From: Cylindrodendrum hubeiense
Taxonomy: Eukaryota > Ascomycota > Sordariomycetes > Hypocreales > Nectriaceae
Length of the DNA: 54,114 nt
Reading direction: 5' to 3'
NCBI GenBank assembly: GCA_014621425.1
Contig: JAANBB010000279.1
Location: 1 to 54,114, forward strand
Shown here: piece by piece, positions 33,791-44,599 of the stretch
How the letters are laid out: each line of letters begins with the position of its first letter
Position numbering within the stretch: the first letter of the stretch is position 1
Translations under genes and position numbers: made by a program
The notes under the pieces: generated by a model
What the model was told of the DNA's origin: nothing
The model's input: only the letters and a program-made list of their open reading frames with translations
Databases searched by the model: none

Positions 33791-36754
33791 CTACCTGACA
33801 CTCACAGCAACCTTCTCAAACCTTCTCACATCATCGGGCGTGCGGGCGATGCACAGCTCACGGCAGAAAAGTCCCCACTCGCCGCTGGTAGCTTCACGAA
33901 CGGCTTCGGAAAGGCCCTTGCCGTAACGCTCGCGGTAGGCTTGCTTGACGGAACGCATATGGGGCGGGTCCCAGTGGTATCGGACGAGACGCGAGATAAG
34001 CAGCTCGCGGCGCAGGCCGTCCTTGCGGGAGCCGGTGATGGCGTGGTGGAGAAGGAGGGCGTCGCGGACGGGGCGGTTGATAACGCCATTGAGGATATGT
34101 GCGAGGAGCTCGCCCTACAGAGTGTCAGTTTACGTAAGGGATATGGTTGTGATGGGATGGAGACTTACAACAAGGTTACCGCTCTTCTTGAGGGCATCGC
34201 GGGCAAAGTTGCTGCGATAGTGGTGCTCATACTCCCGGAGAACGGCAGACAGGTGGGATTCACTGCGCTGGACAACTATGCCAATCATGGTCGACTCGCC
34301 ACCCTTATCCGACTTGACAGCGTGACGCAATTCGCTCGCATCATGGGCAACGAGTTCGTAGTCAATCGGAATCTGGCGGCCATATCCGTCGTACTCCTCC
34401 ATGCGGCGCTCTTCCAGAACCATGAGGACAGCCTTTTTAAACTTATCCTCCTTAAGTTCTGTCTTCATGCACTTGGTGAGACTGTTATCATATTTCTTGT
34501 CAGAGAAGGCATCCTTGATGTAGCGGATCTCCTCGTTGGTGCGGCCCATAAGCGACTCAATGAGAAGCTCGCGGCGAGTCTTGTCGCCCTGGTACCAGAA
34601 GTTGGCCCAGTAAGCCTCGCTCTCCCACATGCCGAGGGCAACGGAGTAACAGGCCTTCATGAGCAGCGGGTCTTCGTCCTTGAGTCGTGCGCGAATGTGC
34701 TTGGCGACGTTGACGCCCTTGCGGTCCGAGCCTGTCTTGACGAGCCTCTTGTACTCGGCGCGCAGCTCCATCACTTGCTCGTGGGTGAGGCTGGGCAGAA
34801 TCTCGATGAGGGGTCGCGTGTCGGGACGCTTGCTGCCCCGGAGGGCCTGAGCGAGCTGGGAGGTGATATCCTCGGGGTCGTGGAAGCGTGCGCGACGACT
34901 GCGCTTCTTGCTGTCGCCTTCCAAGTCAGAGCTGAGAGGCGACAGAGGCTCAAGGCCCCTGGCGTCGTCGCCCGAGTTCTGGGTTGCAATGAGGAGGGGC
35001 GATGGCATAGGCGAGCAGTCTTGATAAGTACCATAGTACGATTCAAGCAAAGGCGAACCAGGTGCCGTGGCGAGGCTCATGCCCGCAAGACGTCCCGTAT
35101 CGACGCCCAGTGACGAGGAACCTCGCCCGTCTCTCGACCTAGACCTCTCCCGGCGCCCAGTATCAACCGACAGCATATCTGGAGCGGGGGACTTGTCCCT
35201 ACGACGATCTCGGGACCGCTCCCTGGACTTGTCTCTGGACTTCGACTTGTCCCGCTTGCGGCTGCCAGAGTCGACGGTGAGCAAATCCGAGCTGCCTCTG
35301 GTGCTGGAAGACTTTTCCTTGCGGCGATCGCGAGATCTCTCTCTGTCGCGACTCCCTGGTTCAACGGTCAAGACATTGGCGCTGGAGCTGGCGGGATCTT
35401 TAAGGATGGAGTCGCCCCTTCTGCGAGAGCTACGCGCTTCCGCACTTGGGCTGTGCCGACGGCCTTCTTCTGGGCTCTCGTACCGGCGAGTGTCATAGTC
35501 AGCCACAGGGCGTCGCCGGTCCGGGCTATCATGACGATCTCCGTACTTGGAGGGCCGGTTTTCGTCCCTCCACTCGTCTCTTGGATCGTCCCTCCAGTCA
35601 TCATATTTTTCATTGTGTTTTTGCTCGTATTGTTCATGGAGCCTTTCATCGTACGGATCATCGTAGGTATCCTGGAATCGGGCACTGCCGGTGCGCCGAT
35701 CTTCATACTTGTCGTCACGAGTTTCCTCATGGGTTTCCTTGCGTCTATCCTCGTATGTCTCATAGCGTCTTTCGTCGTGTTTGTCGTCGCGCTTGTCATG
35801 ACGCTCGTCTGCGTGCTCTTCGTGAGGTGCATGGCTACCGTATGGGGTCAAGGCATGGCTGACGGATGTCGCAACTCCAGTCGCCTTTCCATACGCCAAA
35901 TCATCATTTCCTGGGGGGGGACGCTTGGGCACAGGTGGTTTTCCATATGCCAGATCGTCCTCGCCGCTTCTTCGGTCCTTCTTGTCCTTTTCATTGTCCT
36001 GATCAGAGGAGTGGCTGCTGCTACCAGTGGCAAGCCAACGGCTGTATTTTTGCGGGAGGAACTTGAACTTGCTATCTTCCTCTTCACGGCGGTTGTCATG
36101 CTTGTCTTCCTGACGCGCCTCGGGCTTGTCTTCGCGACGGCTATCATGCTTGTCGTCGCGGCGGCTGTCATGCTTGTCGTCGCGGTGGCTGTCATGTTTG
36201 TCTTCGTACCGATCACCGTACTTGTCTTCGTAACGGCCACCATGCGTGTCTTCGCGTCGATCATCATACTTTTCGTCCCTACGACTAGAGTACTTGTCTT
36301 CTCGGCGACTTTCGTACGTGTTGTCGCGGGGGTCGGCGCTGTGGATGCGGGGTTCCTCATCCTTGCCCCTACCGCGGGGCTCGTCTTCTGGGAACGCGCC
36401 AGGGAGCAGACCACCTCCGACCTTGTCGCGAGAGCTGCGATGCGGGGGATCCAAGGCGGGTGACGCGGTCTTGTAGGTAGGCTGCTGAGCATCGTAGCTA
36501 TAGAGGCCCTGGCTGCCCGGAAGCATGGAGTCGATGCCACCCTCCTCTGGGTAGGGCAGGGCGCCGCTAGCCTTGACATCGCTGCGGCCTTTGAAGCGGT
36601 CCTCGAAGTCGTCTTCGGGGTAGACGTAGGTAGGCTCGCGCACGTCGGCGTACGAGACGGGAGGCTCTGCGGCGGGTTCGTCCTTGGAGCGACGGTCACG
36701 CGATCGCGACTGGGAGCGGCCCTTTCGGCTGCGATCCTCCGGGTAGAGCGACAT
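33791..36754 (-). CDS. Annexin with long charged, repeat-rich N-terminus (969 aa, AnxC4-like)
   Basis: Two exons, 36754-34169 and 34114-33791, with a 54-nt intron (GTAAGT..TAG) before the last annexin repeat. The C-terminal 330 residues form the annexin core, with helices such as LIEILPSLTHEQVMELRAEY, LMGRTNEEIRYIKDAFS and HAITGSRKDGLRRELLISRL. The usual type II calcium loops (G-x-G-T-D) are not present: the corresponding loops read GSKRPD and GRTNEE, so calcium binding is probably weak or lost. The N-terminal 630 residues are disordered: two blocks of Arg/Asp/Lys/His/Tyr-rich repeats (DDKHDSRR, DKYEDRR types; near 36080-36315 and 35515-35830) and four copies of an SR-like unit with VLTVEPGSR, LLTVDSGSR, MLSVDTGRR and LGVDTGR. 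This matches the large AnxC4-type annexins of filamentous fungi, role unknown. Not secreted. Confidence 0.88.
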
Positions 36755-38336
36755 GGTGGGTGATGTGGTGTGAGGTTTGCCCGGTGGGTAAACAAGGCGA
36801 CCGAACGCTCAGGCCCAGGGTTCTCTTCAAAAAAGTTCAAGGAGCCAGGCCAGGCGGGGTACGCGGGGGGAGGCCCTCGGGTGAAGCTGAGGGTGAGGGA
36901 GCAATGTCTAGCAACAGTCCCAATCACGGAGGGGAATGATGGTGCAGGAGGGACGGAGGCAGAAGAAGAAGAAAAGAAAGAGAACAACTACGCAGTTAAA
37001 TCTCGGCTTCGAGGTAGCATGTCAGCTAGGTCCGAGCCGTCATGCGCCGAGTCAAATGCGACAGCCAGTGGCCCAGGGTAGTCTCCAGGCTCTATCCAAG
37101 GCTGAAACCTCAATGCAGTTGGCGTATGCGGGCGGCTCCGACCAACAGCTCCCCCAACTCCTCCAAAAGTCGCCCCAAACCCAGCCAGTTCCAGGGCTTC
37201 ATCCCATGCATCAGGGTCGTCATAGGGCGGGCTGTCAGGCGCTAAGACATCGACGAACAGGCCCTTGAGCCCTAAGAACCCTTGAAGCAGCATTTGTGGC
37301 CGATGGCGCAGCGCGTATCAACGTCCAGAGCGGGGAGCTCTCCACTGTAGCGAACCTGGATCATCCGCTGGTGGCATCCACTGCGAGCAATTGTTGTGAG
37401 CGCCCACAGGGCAGACCAATAACACCTGCAGCGCTCTCTCCGAACGTCTCCAGACAGGCTCCAGTCGTTGCCACCCCAGGGCCAAAGCTTCGCCCGCTCT
37501 GCGGCTGGGGATTCCATGTTGCTGTACGTCGAGTCCACTCCGCGCCTGCACAGAGGCTCACGGCCAGAGCATGGCTGGGAGCTTTAGACCTGGGTGGCAT
37601 GATGCCGTCAGCGTCAGAAAGACAAGGCCTCCTGTTGAATGCACGAGTTGCATACAAATACGCACGTCGTAATGACTGCCAATGCAGGGTGGGGGCCAAA
37701 AACCAGGCAACGTTGTTGTGAGTCAACCGTAAGTCCATTTCAGGAGTCGAAGCCGCCGCAGTTCAATTGGAGGGGTGAGAATTGACAGCATTGGCTAGTT
37801 CTTTTGGGAGGCCTAAAAGGAATACAGTCAAGCTGCGCAGATGTGGAAATTGAAAAGAGTAGCTGGATTCGCAACCGCTCGCAGGGTGACCGTGGGATGC
37901 CACACGGCAAGGCAGGGGCACGAGCCACACTGATCTCCATGATACCCTGCCCAAACCTCAGACTCCTGCTTCACTGACGCCCAATCCTGTGGGACTTGAT
38001 GTCCCATCGACACAATCAATATTAGCTTCGTGACATCACGGTATGTATCGACCATCGGCAGATCTCGTATTGGGAATATTCACAAGCTCGATTTTCCGGA
38101 GGATACGAGCTGCTAATGCGCTTTGGTCTTGTTCGTTTGGTGGATGCCCAACGGCACAATTCCACAGCAAGTTGGAGAACGCCATGAAGATCTCGTGTAA
38201 ACCATTCCGTGCGCCAGTATATTACGTAGGTGATTGATAGAAGTACTATGCCGTGGCCCAGGAGATCGGGGCTTGAAACGTTGGGCGCATCGATGCTAGT
38301 CTTCGGAGCGTTTCAATTTGTTGCAACTTTCAACAT
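36755..38336. other. Intergenic region between annexin promoter and methyltransferase 3' end
   Basis: About 1.6 kb. The part near 36800-37300 is the annexin promoter and 5' UTR, G/A-rich on the plus strand and therefore CT-rich in the direction of the gene. Frames of 100-141 codons near 37296-37738 have no motif and overlap on both strands. No gene is supported. Confidence 0.5.
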
Positions 38337-39521
38337 CTACTCATGAGGCAGTCTATCGCCTCTCTGGAAGACATACAGGGCCTCATCCTTGCCAGCAAAA
38401 CTGGGCAAGGCAATCTTCACCACCTTGGTCCACTCTTTATGCTCACTCTCCATATACTGGTCCATCGTCATGCCCTTAAATCCCGTGTAGCCGTTGCCGT
38501 TCTGCGTGCCGACCACCGCAATCGTGTCACCCTCAAAGGCATCAACCAAATTGCGTGTAAAGCCACCTTCGGTGCCACCTCCAACTCCGCCGCCCACGAC
38601 AGGGTACACCAGCAGGAGGACCATGTCTTTGCCTCCCGTGTTCTTGCGTAGCCATTTCACGCCGTCGGAGATGGTTGTATCACTGACCCAGTTCACTCGC
38701 CATTCGCTCTGCATGTTATCTACTGGGTGGGTCTGGAGGCCGTACTGCCGAAGCATAAACGACCAGTAGCCGTTTCCGGAACCAATATCGGCCACTGGCC
38801 GTCCGTCAGCCAGGATTTTGAGTATCTCAAGGCTCTCGTGAGATGGTGTGGCGCAACCAAAATGATGCATGAAGATGGGGAGGATGTGGTGGCTGGTGGC
38901 CACACGCTCTGCCGACAGACAGGGGCCACACCACTCTAGCGCCCGGCATGACCATGCCCAGAAGTCGTAGTACGGGTTCGGGCTGGGCGGCTTCTTGGAT
39001 TTGGGAATGGTCAGTTTTGCCGTCAAGGCGGGGTGCAGATATCGCTTGTCCGCGAGGTTGGCCGCAGCTTCGCTCCGGATGGAACCCTTCTTGGCGTTGG
39101 TGCCCAAGTTCTTGAGTGCCGAGGCCGTTGCCGTCGCCGGGTTGAAGACGGAGATGTAGGCATCCGTGTCTGCCTGTGGAGGCGGATCTTTCTGTGGCGA
39201 GCTTCAGCCTGTGCCCAAGCAGGACATCGATAAACGGGGTCTTACATGCGAGCGGTCATCGTTGCGGTACCAGGCGTGGAGGCCGTTCGCACCGCCGAGG
39301 TTGACGACGGCCTGAACCTCGGCCAGCTTCACACTCGTTATGGCATGATAGGTATACAAGTCCCGCTCGGGCAGTTGTAGCAGGACTCGACTGGCATTGT
39401 ACAGGTCGTTTTGGATCAGGAGATCCAGAGCTTGCTTTTGGCGGTCGACATCCTGAATGAGCTCATCCGGTTGAAATGAGGGACTGCCGACGCAATAGGT
39501 AAACTTTGCGTGCCGAGACAT
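38337..39521 (-). CDS. SAM-dependent methyltransferase-like protein (376 aa)
   Basis: Two exons, 39521-39246 and 39191-38337, with a 54-nt intron (GTAAGA..ACAG). The ATG at 39521 is the first ATG in this frame; longer frames upstream use non-ATG starts. A helical N-terminal domain of about 90 residues (ELIQDVDRQKQALDLLIQND) comes first. The class I methyltransferase motif I is at 225-235 (VADIGSGNGYW), followed by a VDNMQSEWRVNW region where the acidic residue at the end of strand 2 would contact SAM. A Gly/Val-rich loop and a late YTGFKGMTM segment follow. The overall pattern is that of a conserved fungal methyltransferase of unknown substrate; I cannot name it. It is divergent from the LaeA-like gene across 1.46 kb. 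Confidence 0.8.
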
Positions 39522-40984
39522 CGGAGAGCAGGACAAGAGGGAGTCAGAGTTGCATAAAGATCACCCACCGGACAATGAGTAATTAACTGAGAGGATGGTG
39601 ACGTCGAACTGTCTCTGCCAGAAAGTGGATACTGGAGGTGCTTTTGGCTGAGGTTGTGGATGTGGAGTGTAGAGGGGTCACGATACGCTACCCTAGAGAT
39701 TGGTGTAATCGGCACTTGCGGGAGTACCGCCGACCTGAGACCAGCATGGCGCAGCTCCAACGCTTGTGACATGCAGCTTCGACGACGTCCATCATATTGC
39801 GGGGTCAGATCTCACATTCAACAGATCGTTTGAGGGCGAGAGCAATGACCCGGATGCCGGAGTACGGTTGGTGCGGTTGGTACGATGGAGGTAAAAGAAG
39901 AGAGTCCCACAAGCGCCGAGGGAACTAGCCACATGACGATAGTCATCCTTGAGCGCCCCAAAACTTTACTCGACCAAGCCCTCCGTCTCTCCACTTGCAT
40001 GCCGCATCGGTCCCGAGGCTGCTATGCAGGATACGTATGATACCGATGCAACATCAAGACAGGCAGGAGGGGAATAGAAAAAGAAATTTGCTGGGAGAAT
40101 TCAGCTGAGACTGCTGGCTCGGCGTCGCGGGCGGGCAGGAACCCACAGGGGAAGCGAAACCACAGGTCGAATCCTGAGATGCGACTCGTCACCGAGCATC
40201 AGATGCGGCAGCAAAAAGCAACGAGCTTACATCCACGGCACTGTTGAGCGCTGCGCCGCCCACTTGCGCGCTCCCTGCGTACGGCTTGTGTACGGCGTGT
40301 GTACGGCGTGTGTACGGCTTGTCTAGAGTCTGGATCATCAAAGGCGCCAGGAAAGGCGCGACCTGGACCTGCCTGGGCTGGGGCGGGCGGGCGCTGCCCC
40401 ACCTGTTTCCTCCCTCGTACAGAAAGGCTTGTCCCCTAGTCTGGCCCTGTCTCCCAATGGTCGTCACCATCCCATTAAATCCCCAACGCTCTCATCCCGC
40501 CGAATAAAGACTTGCCTTCTGCACGTCACTCAACTCCCGGAGCCCGACGCTTTGCTCCTCCGTCTTGCCATCTCCTTACATCCTCTCTCGCCCGACGTCG
40601 CTGCTAAATCGACGGCCCTCACGACCCGGCTCATCATCATCGCGCATCGACTCCCGACGCGCATCCTGCTCTCGAGGACGCCAAGCCCAATTTGCAGCGT
40701 CAGCATCAGTCCTTATACCACGCTGGTGTAAGACCGTGCACCAAATCGACCACCAGCTGCCCGCTGGGTGCATTCAGGTACCATCGCGTTCCTGACAGTC
40801 GGTAACAACCGTCACCATCGCCGGGTCGATCTTACCGCCGTCTCGGAGAGCTGGGATTCGCGTCCCTGTTTTGCAAGCGCTCAGACGTGGTGGCTGCTAG
40901 GTATTGCCTGTGCCGCCTACCCAGCCGCCAGTTGGTGCCATACCCCCGACCAGCACTACGCCACCTACCCCAGCGACCATCACC
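39522..40984. other. Divergent promoter region between two methyltransferase genes
   Basis: About 1.46 kb between the start codons of two genes on opposite strands, so it must contain both promoters. It holds an 11-nt tandem repeat at 40279-40322 and a CT-rich leader of about 300 nt before 40985. The end of the leader could contain a 5' UTR intron, but I cannot show one. No coding frame is supported. Confidence 0.5.
40279..40322. repeat. 11-nt tandem repeat (GTACGGCGTGT), four copies
   Basis: Four head-to-tail 11-nt units; the outer two read GTACGGCTTGT and the inner two GTACGGCGTGT. The array lies in the middle of the divergent promoter region. Eleven bp is close to one helical turn, so the copies would face the same side of the DNA. 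Confidence 0.92.
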
Positions 40985-42795
40985 ATGGACACCACCAACC
41001 CCCCCCGAAGAGACATCGCAAGCACCATGACCATAGAGGCGGTCTTGCTCCCTGCTAGCGGCCACACTGAGGATGCACATGTAGCCCCGGCTGATCCCCC
41101 AAGTGCTGTAGAGCCTGAAAACCAAAAGTCCACTGAGGAGAAGCCCACCGAGGAGAAGCTCACCGAGGAGAAGCCCACCGAGGAGAAGCCCACCGAGGAG
41201 AAGCCTACTGAAGCCTCACCCCAAAGCCCCGCGGAGGGCCAGGTCACATCAATCCCAGAGCCCAATGAGGTTCAGAAAGCGGAAGCCTCTATCCCGGATC
41301 AACCAAAAGAGGCAGCCACAACACACCCCCTGCCAGAGAGTACATACTCGCAAGGAAATGATGCACAGAGCAAGACCGAGTCTTGGATAAAGACACAACA
41401 ATTCGAGGCGCCGCTGGAGGCGGGTCCAAGCAAACTAGGCCAAGAAACAACACAACCTATCAACCCTGAAAATGGACATGGTATCCCCCCTCTGGATGTG
41501 ACCAATGATGCGGTAGACGCCCCCGAATTATCGCCTTCCGGCACCGACTCGGGTTTCAAACCGGAACACAAGCGACCAGACTCGATGGTCATGTCCCCAC
41601 TGACTCACCCCAATGGCATTTCTATGTTTCCAGAGCTTTCGACATTCGAGCAAGATGTAATCTCCAGAGCAGCTCTATTTGAGGCTGAAGATACTATCGT
41701 TGCCGATAGCGAGGAAGTCAGCACCATTGGAGATGGCCGATCGGATGCTGGTTACGAAAGTGACAGTATCACATCTGGAAGCACATCCATGGAGTCATCT
41801 ATCCGAGACTACATGTATGAGAATGGCCGTCGCTATCACCGGTTCCGAGAGGGCACCTACAACTTCCCCAACGATGACGTTGAACAAGAGAGAGAAGACA
41901 TGAAACACGCCATGGTCAAGTTGCTCTGCAACCAGAAACTCAATTTCGCACCCATTGGAGAGCATCCTCAGGAGATCCTTGATATCGGGACAGGTACCGG
42001 TATTTGGGCCATTGAGAGTAAGTTATTTTCTGGAAAGGTGCGACTCATTGGATAGGAAGCTGACATGTACCAGTGGGCGATCAGTACTCCAGCGCCAACG
42101 TCCTCGGCGTCGACCTCTCCCCCATCCAGCCTGACTGGCTACCACCCAATGTCCGATTCATGGTGGACGACGTTGAGTCTTCATGGCTCCATCCCCGAAA
42201 CCACTTTGACTACATTCACTCACGGCATACGGTGATGGCCATCAAAGATTGGCCGCGACTATTTCGTCGGGCACTAGAGTAAGTCAGCTTGCCGTCCCAT
42301 CACACGGATTTCGCTTACGGAATCAGACATATCAAGCCAGGAGGCTGGTTTGAGCTCCAGGAGATTCACCACAAGCCACATAGTGCGACCCGCAACGGTG
42401 TGGTGCCACCTGAGCACCCTATCGCCAAATACTGGTCGTTTGTGACTGAGGGTCTCGGGGCACTGGGGGTGAATTTTCACGCGGCGGCTGGTGGTAACCT
42501 GGCGAACATGATGCGGGAAGCAGGCTTCGTCAACGTCACAGAGCGAGTGTTCCACGTACCTCTGGGGACATGGCCGAAGAACAAGGTTTTGAAGACGGTG
42601 GGTCTCTACTGGCGGACGATTCTGATGGACGGGATGCAGGCTATTGCCCTCGGGCCCCTGACGCGGGGACTGGGGTGGAATCGGGAACAGGTGGAAATGC
42701 TCCTGGTTGACGTGCGGAGGGCCTACAACACCAACACGATGTTGATGTACATGCCGTGTCATATTGTGTATGGCCAGAAGCCGACATATGTATGA
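40985..42795 (+). CDS. LaeA-like methyltransferase with long disordered N-terminus (568 aa)
   Basis: Three exons, 40985-42017, 42074-42278 and 42327-42795 (introns GTAAGT..CCAG, 56 nt, and GTAAGT..TCAG, 48 nt). The start ATG is in context CACCATGG; the frame is open further upstream but without ATG. Residues 1-270 are disordered, Pro/Glu/Thr-rich, with five EEKPT-type repeats. The methyltransferase domain starts with RRYHRFREGTYNFPNDDVE, as in LaeA and its paralogues, then motif I (ILDIGTGTGIWAIE, about 333-346), DLSPIQPDWLPPNV, FDYIHSRH and IKPGGWFELQE. LaeA itself is a nuclear regulator of secondary metabolism acting with velvet proteins. Fungi carry many LaeA-like paralogues without that role, and the long N-terminus differs from LaeA proper, so I call it LaeA-like only. 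Confidence 0.88.
41132..41206 (+). repeat. 15-nt coding repeat, five copies (T-E-E-K-P)
   Basis: Five in-frame 15-nt units (ACCGAGGAGAAGCCC type) encode Thr-Glu-Glu-Lys-Pro, with Leu replacing Pro in the second copy. The DNA copies are nearly identical, including third positions, so the array arose recently and may vary in number between strains. Confidence 0.95.
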
Positions 42796-44599
42796 TTGGA
42801 AAATAAATGGACATTTTCCCCTAGTGTAAAGGGAGACGCGCATACATAGGTAGGTAGGTACCTACCTGTATACACGCACTTGAACCTGGACCTGGACCTG
42901 CATTTGAACCTGGACCTGAACCTGGACCTACGGAAGCGCCGCACACCGGATCGATGATGGGAATGGTTCCTTTCCGGTGAGAGAATCGACGGCTTGGAGG
43001 GGCAAGGGGCATAGCCCACTAGTTCGGTAGGCGCCTCGTGCCGGACCGCTGGAGACGTGGGGCCATGGAGTGGAAATTAGTCGACCCCATCGACGCTGGC
43101 TCCGCTGAGGCTTGCGGATGCCAATGCTGGGTCGGCGGCGGGTCTGTTCTGGGTCTGTTGTAGGCCGGGGATTGACCAATCTTGTCGAATCGGAGGGGGA
43201 TATGGATCAAGGGATGGATAAGGACGGCGAGCCTGACGGGCACATGCTCAACAACGGACGCTGCCAAGTGCGGCATCCCGTGGCGGTTCTGCTGGCATCC
43301 CCTGGATGGACTGGATGGACACGGGCACTGGGAAGCGGACACCGGGAAGCGGACACTGGCTGGGTCCATGGAACCATGGGCCCTTGACGCGAACCCAATT
43401 TAACTGATCTCCTTGATTCCAGTTCGCTCCCCTTTGGCTTTTTGGCTTTACTACTCTGCAACGGCACCATCGGGGACTCCCATCATCAATTGCTCGCTTT
43501 GTTTCAGTAGCATCATCTAGTGTTTGTCAATCCCGGACATTGACAAGAAGCAAACGTCATTGCGCAACAGCCAACATCCAACAGCCGACAGCCGCCAGCC
43601 AACAGCCGACAGCTGCCACTACAGTGCGCAACCCAGTGCCGCTTGTTCTTACGTACGTACGTGTGAAGCCGCCTTTCATTTCAGTCAACCCATCTCGTCT
43701 CCAACCCATCATCTCCATTCAGGATTCGCCGTCACACCAAATCATAAACCATGGCAGCTTTGCCCGCCCAATCGGGGATATGTTTGAGAGGCTCCCAGTG
43801 GCGGCCTCCCGTCGTGCGACGCCCCGTACAGAGAGAGAAAGATGTTTCATTGCACCTGGACCCAGCGGCCCGGGAAACCAACCGCCTGTGCTCAAGTTGA
43901 GCACAGGTGACCAAAGACGGCCCTTTCGCCCTCTTGCGAACCGGGTTTCACCCTCTGCCTTTCCTCGGTCTTGGTGCACTTCCGGTGCTGAGTGGCGGAG
44001 AGCGGAGGGCGGAGAGACCTTTCGAGACTTTTTGCGAGGGCAGTTCCCGTGGCGGCACACAGGCAAACGCCACCGCGAGCGATGGGTAATGCTTGACACG
44101 CTCTGTCTTAGACACTTCGGGCCTGTCTCTGCTGTCGTCCGTCAGGCGGTAACGAATGGGCTCAAGGCCCGTCGCCAATGCCACATGGACTCCTCGTGTC
44201 GGCATGGATTGCAATGCAACCTGTTTCTCCCAACACGTCTGTGCCCACGGCCCAACAGCCGGGAGAGGCAAATGCCTGCGCCCTGCGATTCACCCGATGC
44301 CCATGGGACGCCGGATCTTCTCCAAGTGCGATGCGCTGCATGTGTTGTGTCTATCGACTTTTAGTACGACGCCTAGTGGCTTCCCCTACCTTTCAGCTTT
44401 GCTTTTTGGCGTCCAGCAGCTCGGCCGGACCTGTCCCGCGCGAGCCCAGCGCATGCATGGCCTTCGGCCTTGATCAACCAGCGGGGGAGGGGGCTAACTT
44501 GGATCACTCGAGCAGGTTAAAGCAACCTGGAAACCCATTCAAAATTCGAGTTCCGGTTTCCCAAAACTTGCACCCACTCTGTTGTGACCTCTTGCAACT
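42796..44599. other. Intergenic region between LaeA-like and O-methyltransferase genes
   Basis: About 1.8 kb. It starts with an AATAAA at 42802-42807 just after the LaeA-like stop, then a palindrome and hexamer repeats (separate entry). Further short duplications include 15-nt CCAACAGCCGACAGC at 43578-43592 and 43599-43613, and two GGGAAGCGGACAC copies near 43330-43356. Frames of 100-274 codons have no ATG in a good context and no motif. The final part is the promoter and 5' UTR of the O-methyltransferase. Confidence 0.5.
42852..42930. repeat. 16-bp perfect palindrome followed by CCTGGA/CCTGAA hexamer repeats
   Basis: AGGTAGGTACCTACCT (42852-42867) is a perfect palindrome preceded by further TAGG units. 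From about 42880 to 42930 the sequence consists of imperfect GAACCTGGACCT repeats. It sits in the 3' flank of the LaeA-like gene, about 60-130 nt after its stop. Confidence 0.85.

Noticed and set aside
33722..35113. Plus-strand frame of 463 codons
   Set aside because: Antisense to the annexin core and last intron, with no family motif. The minus-strand frame is conserved annexin sequence.
35453..36463. Plus-strand frame of 336 codons reading like a multi-span membrane protein
   Set aside because: It lies exactly antisense to the Arg/Asp/Lys/His repeats of the annexin N-terminus. The reverse complement of those codons gives Val/Ile/Leu/Phe-rich sequence automatically, so the apparent membrane spans are an artefact.
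35848..36987. Minus-strand frame of 379 codons in a different frame from the annexin
   Set aside because: Alternate frame over the low-complexity repeats; Ser/Thr/Met-rich with no motif. The chosen frame connects to the annexin repeats.
43540..44364. Plus-strand frame of 274 codons upstream of the O-methyltransferase
   Set aside because: It opens with a non-ATG codon, runs over short direct duplications and shows no motif. It is more likely promoter and leader sequence.
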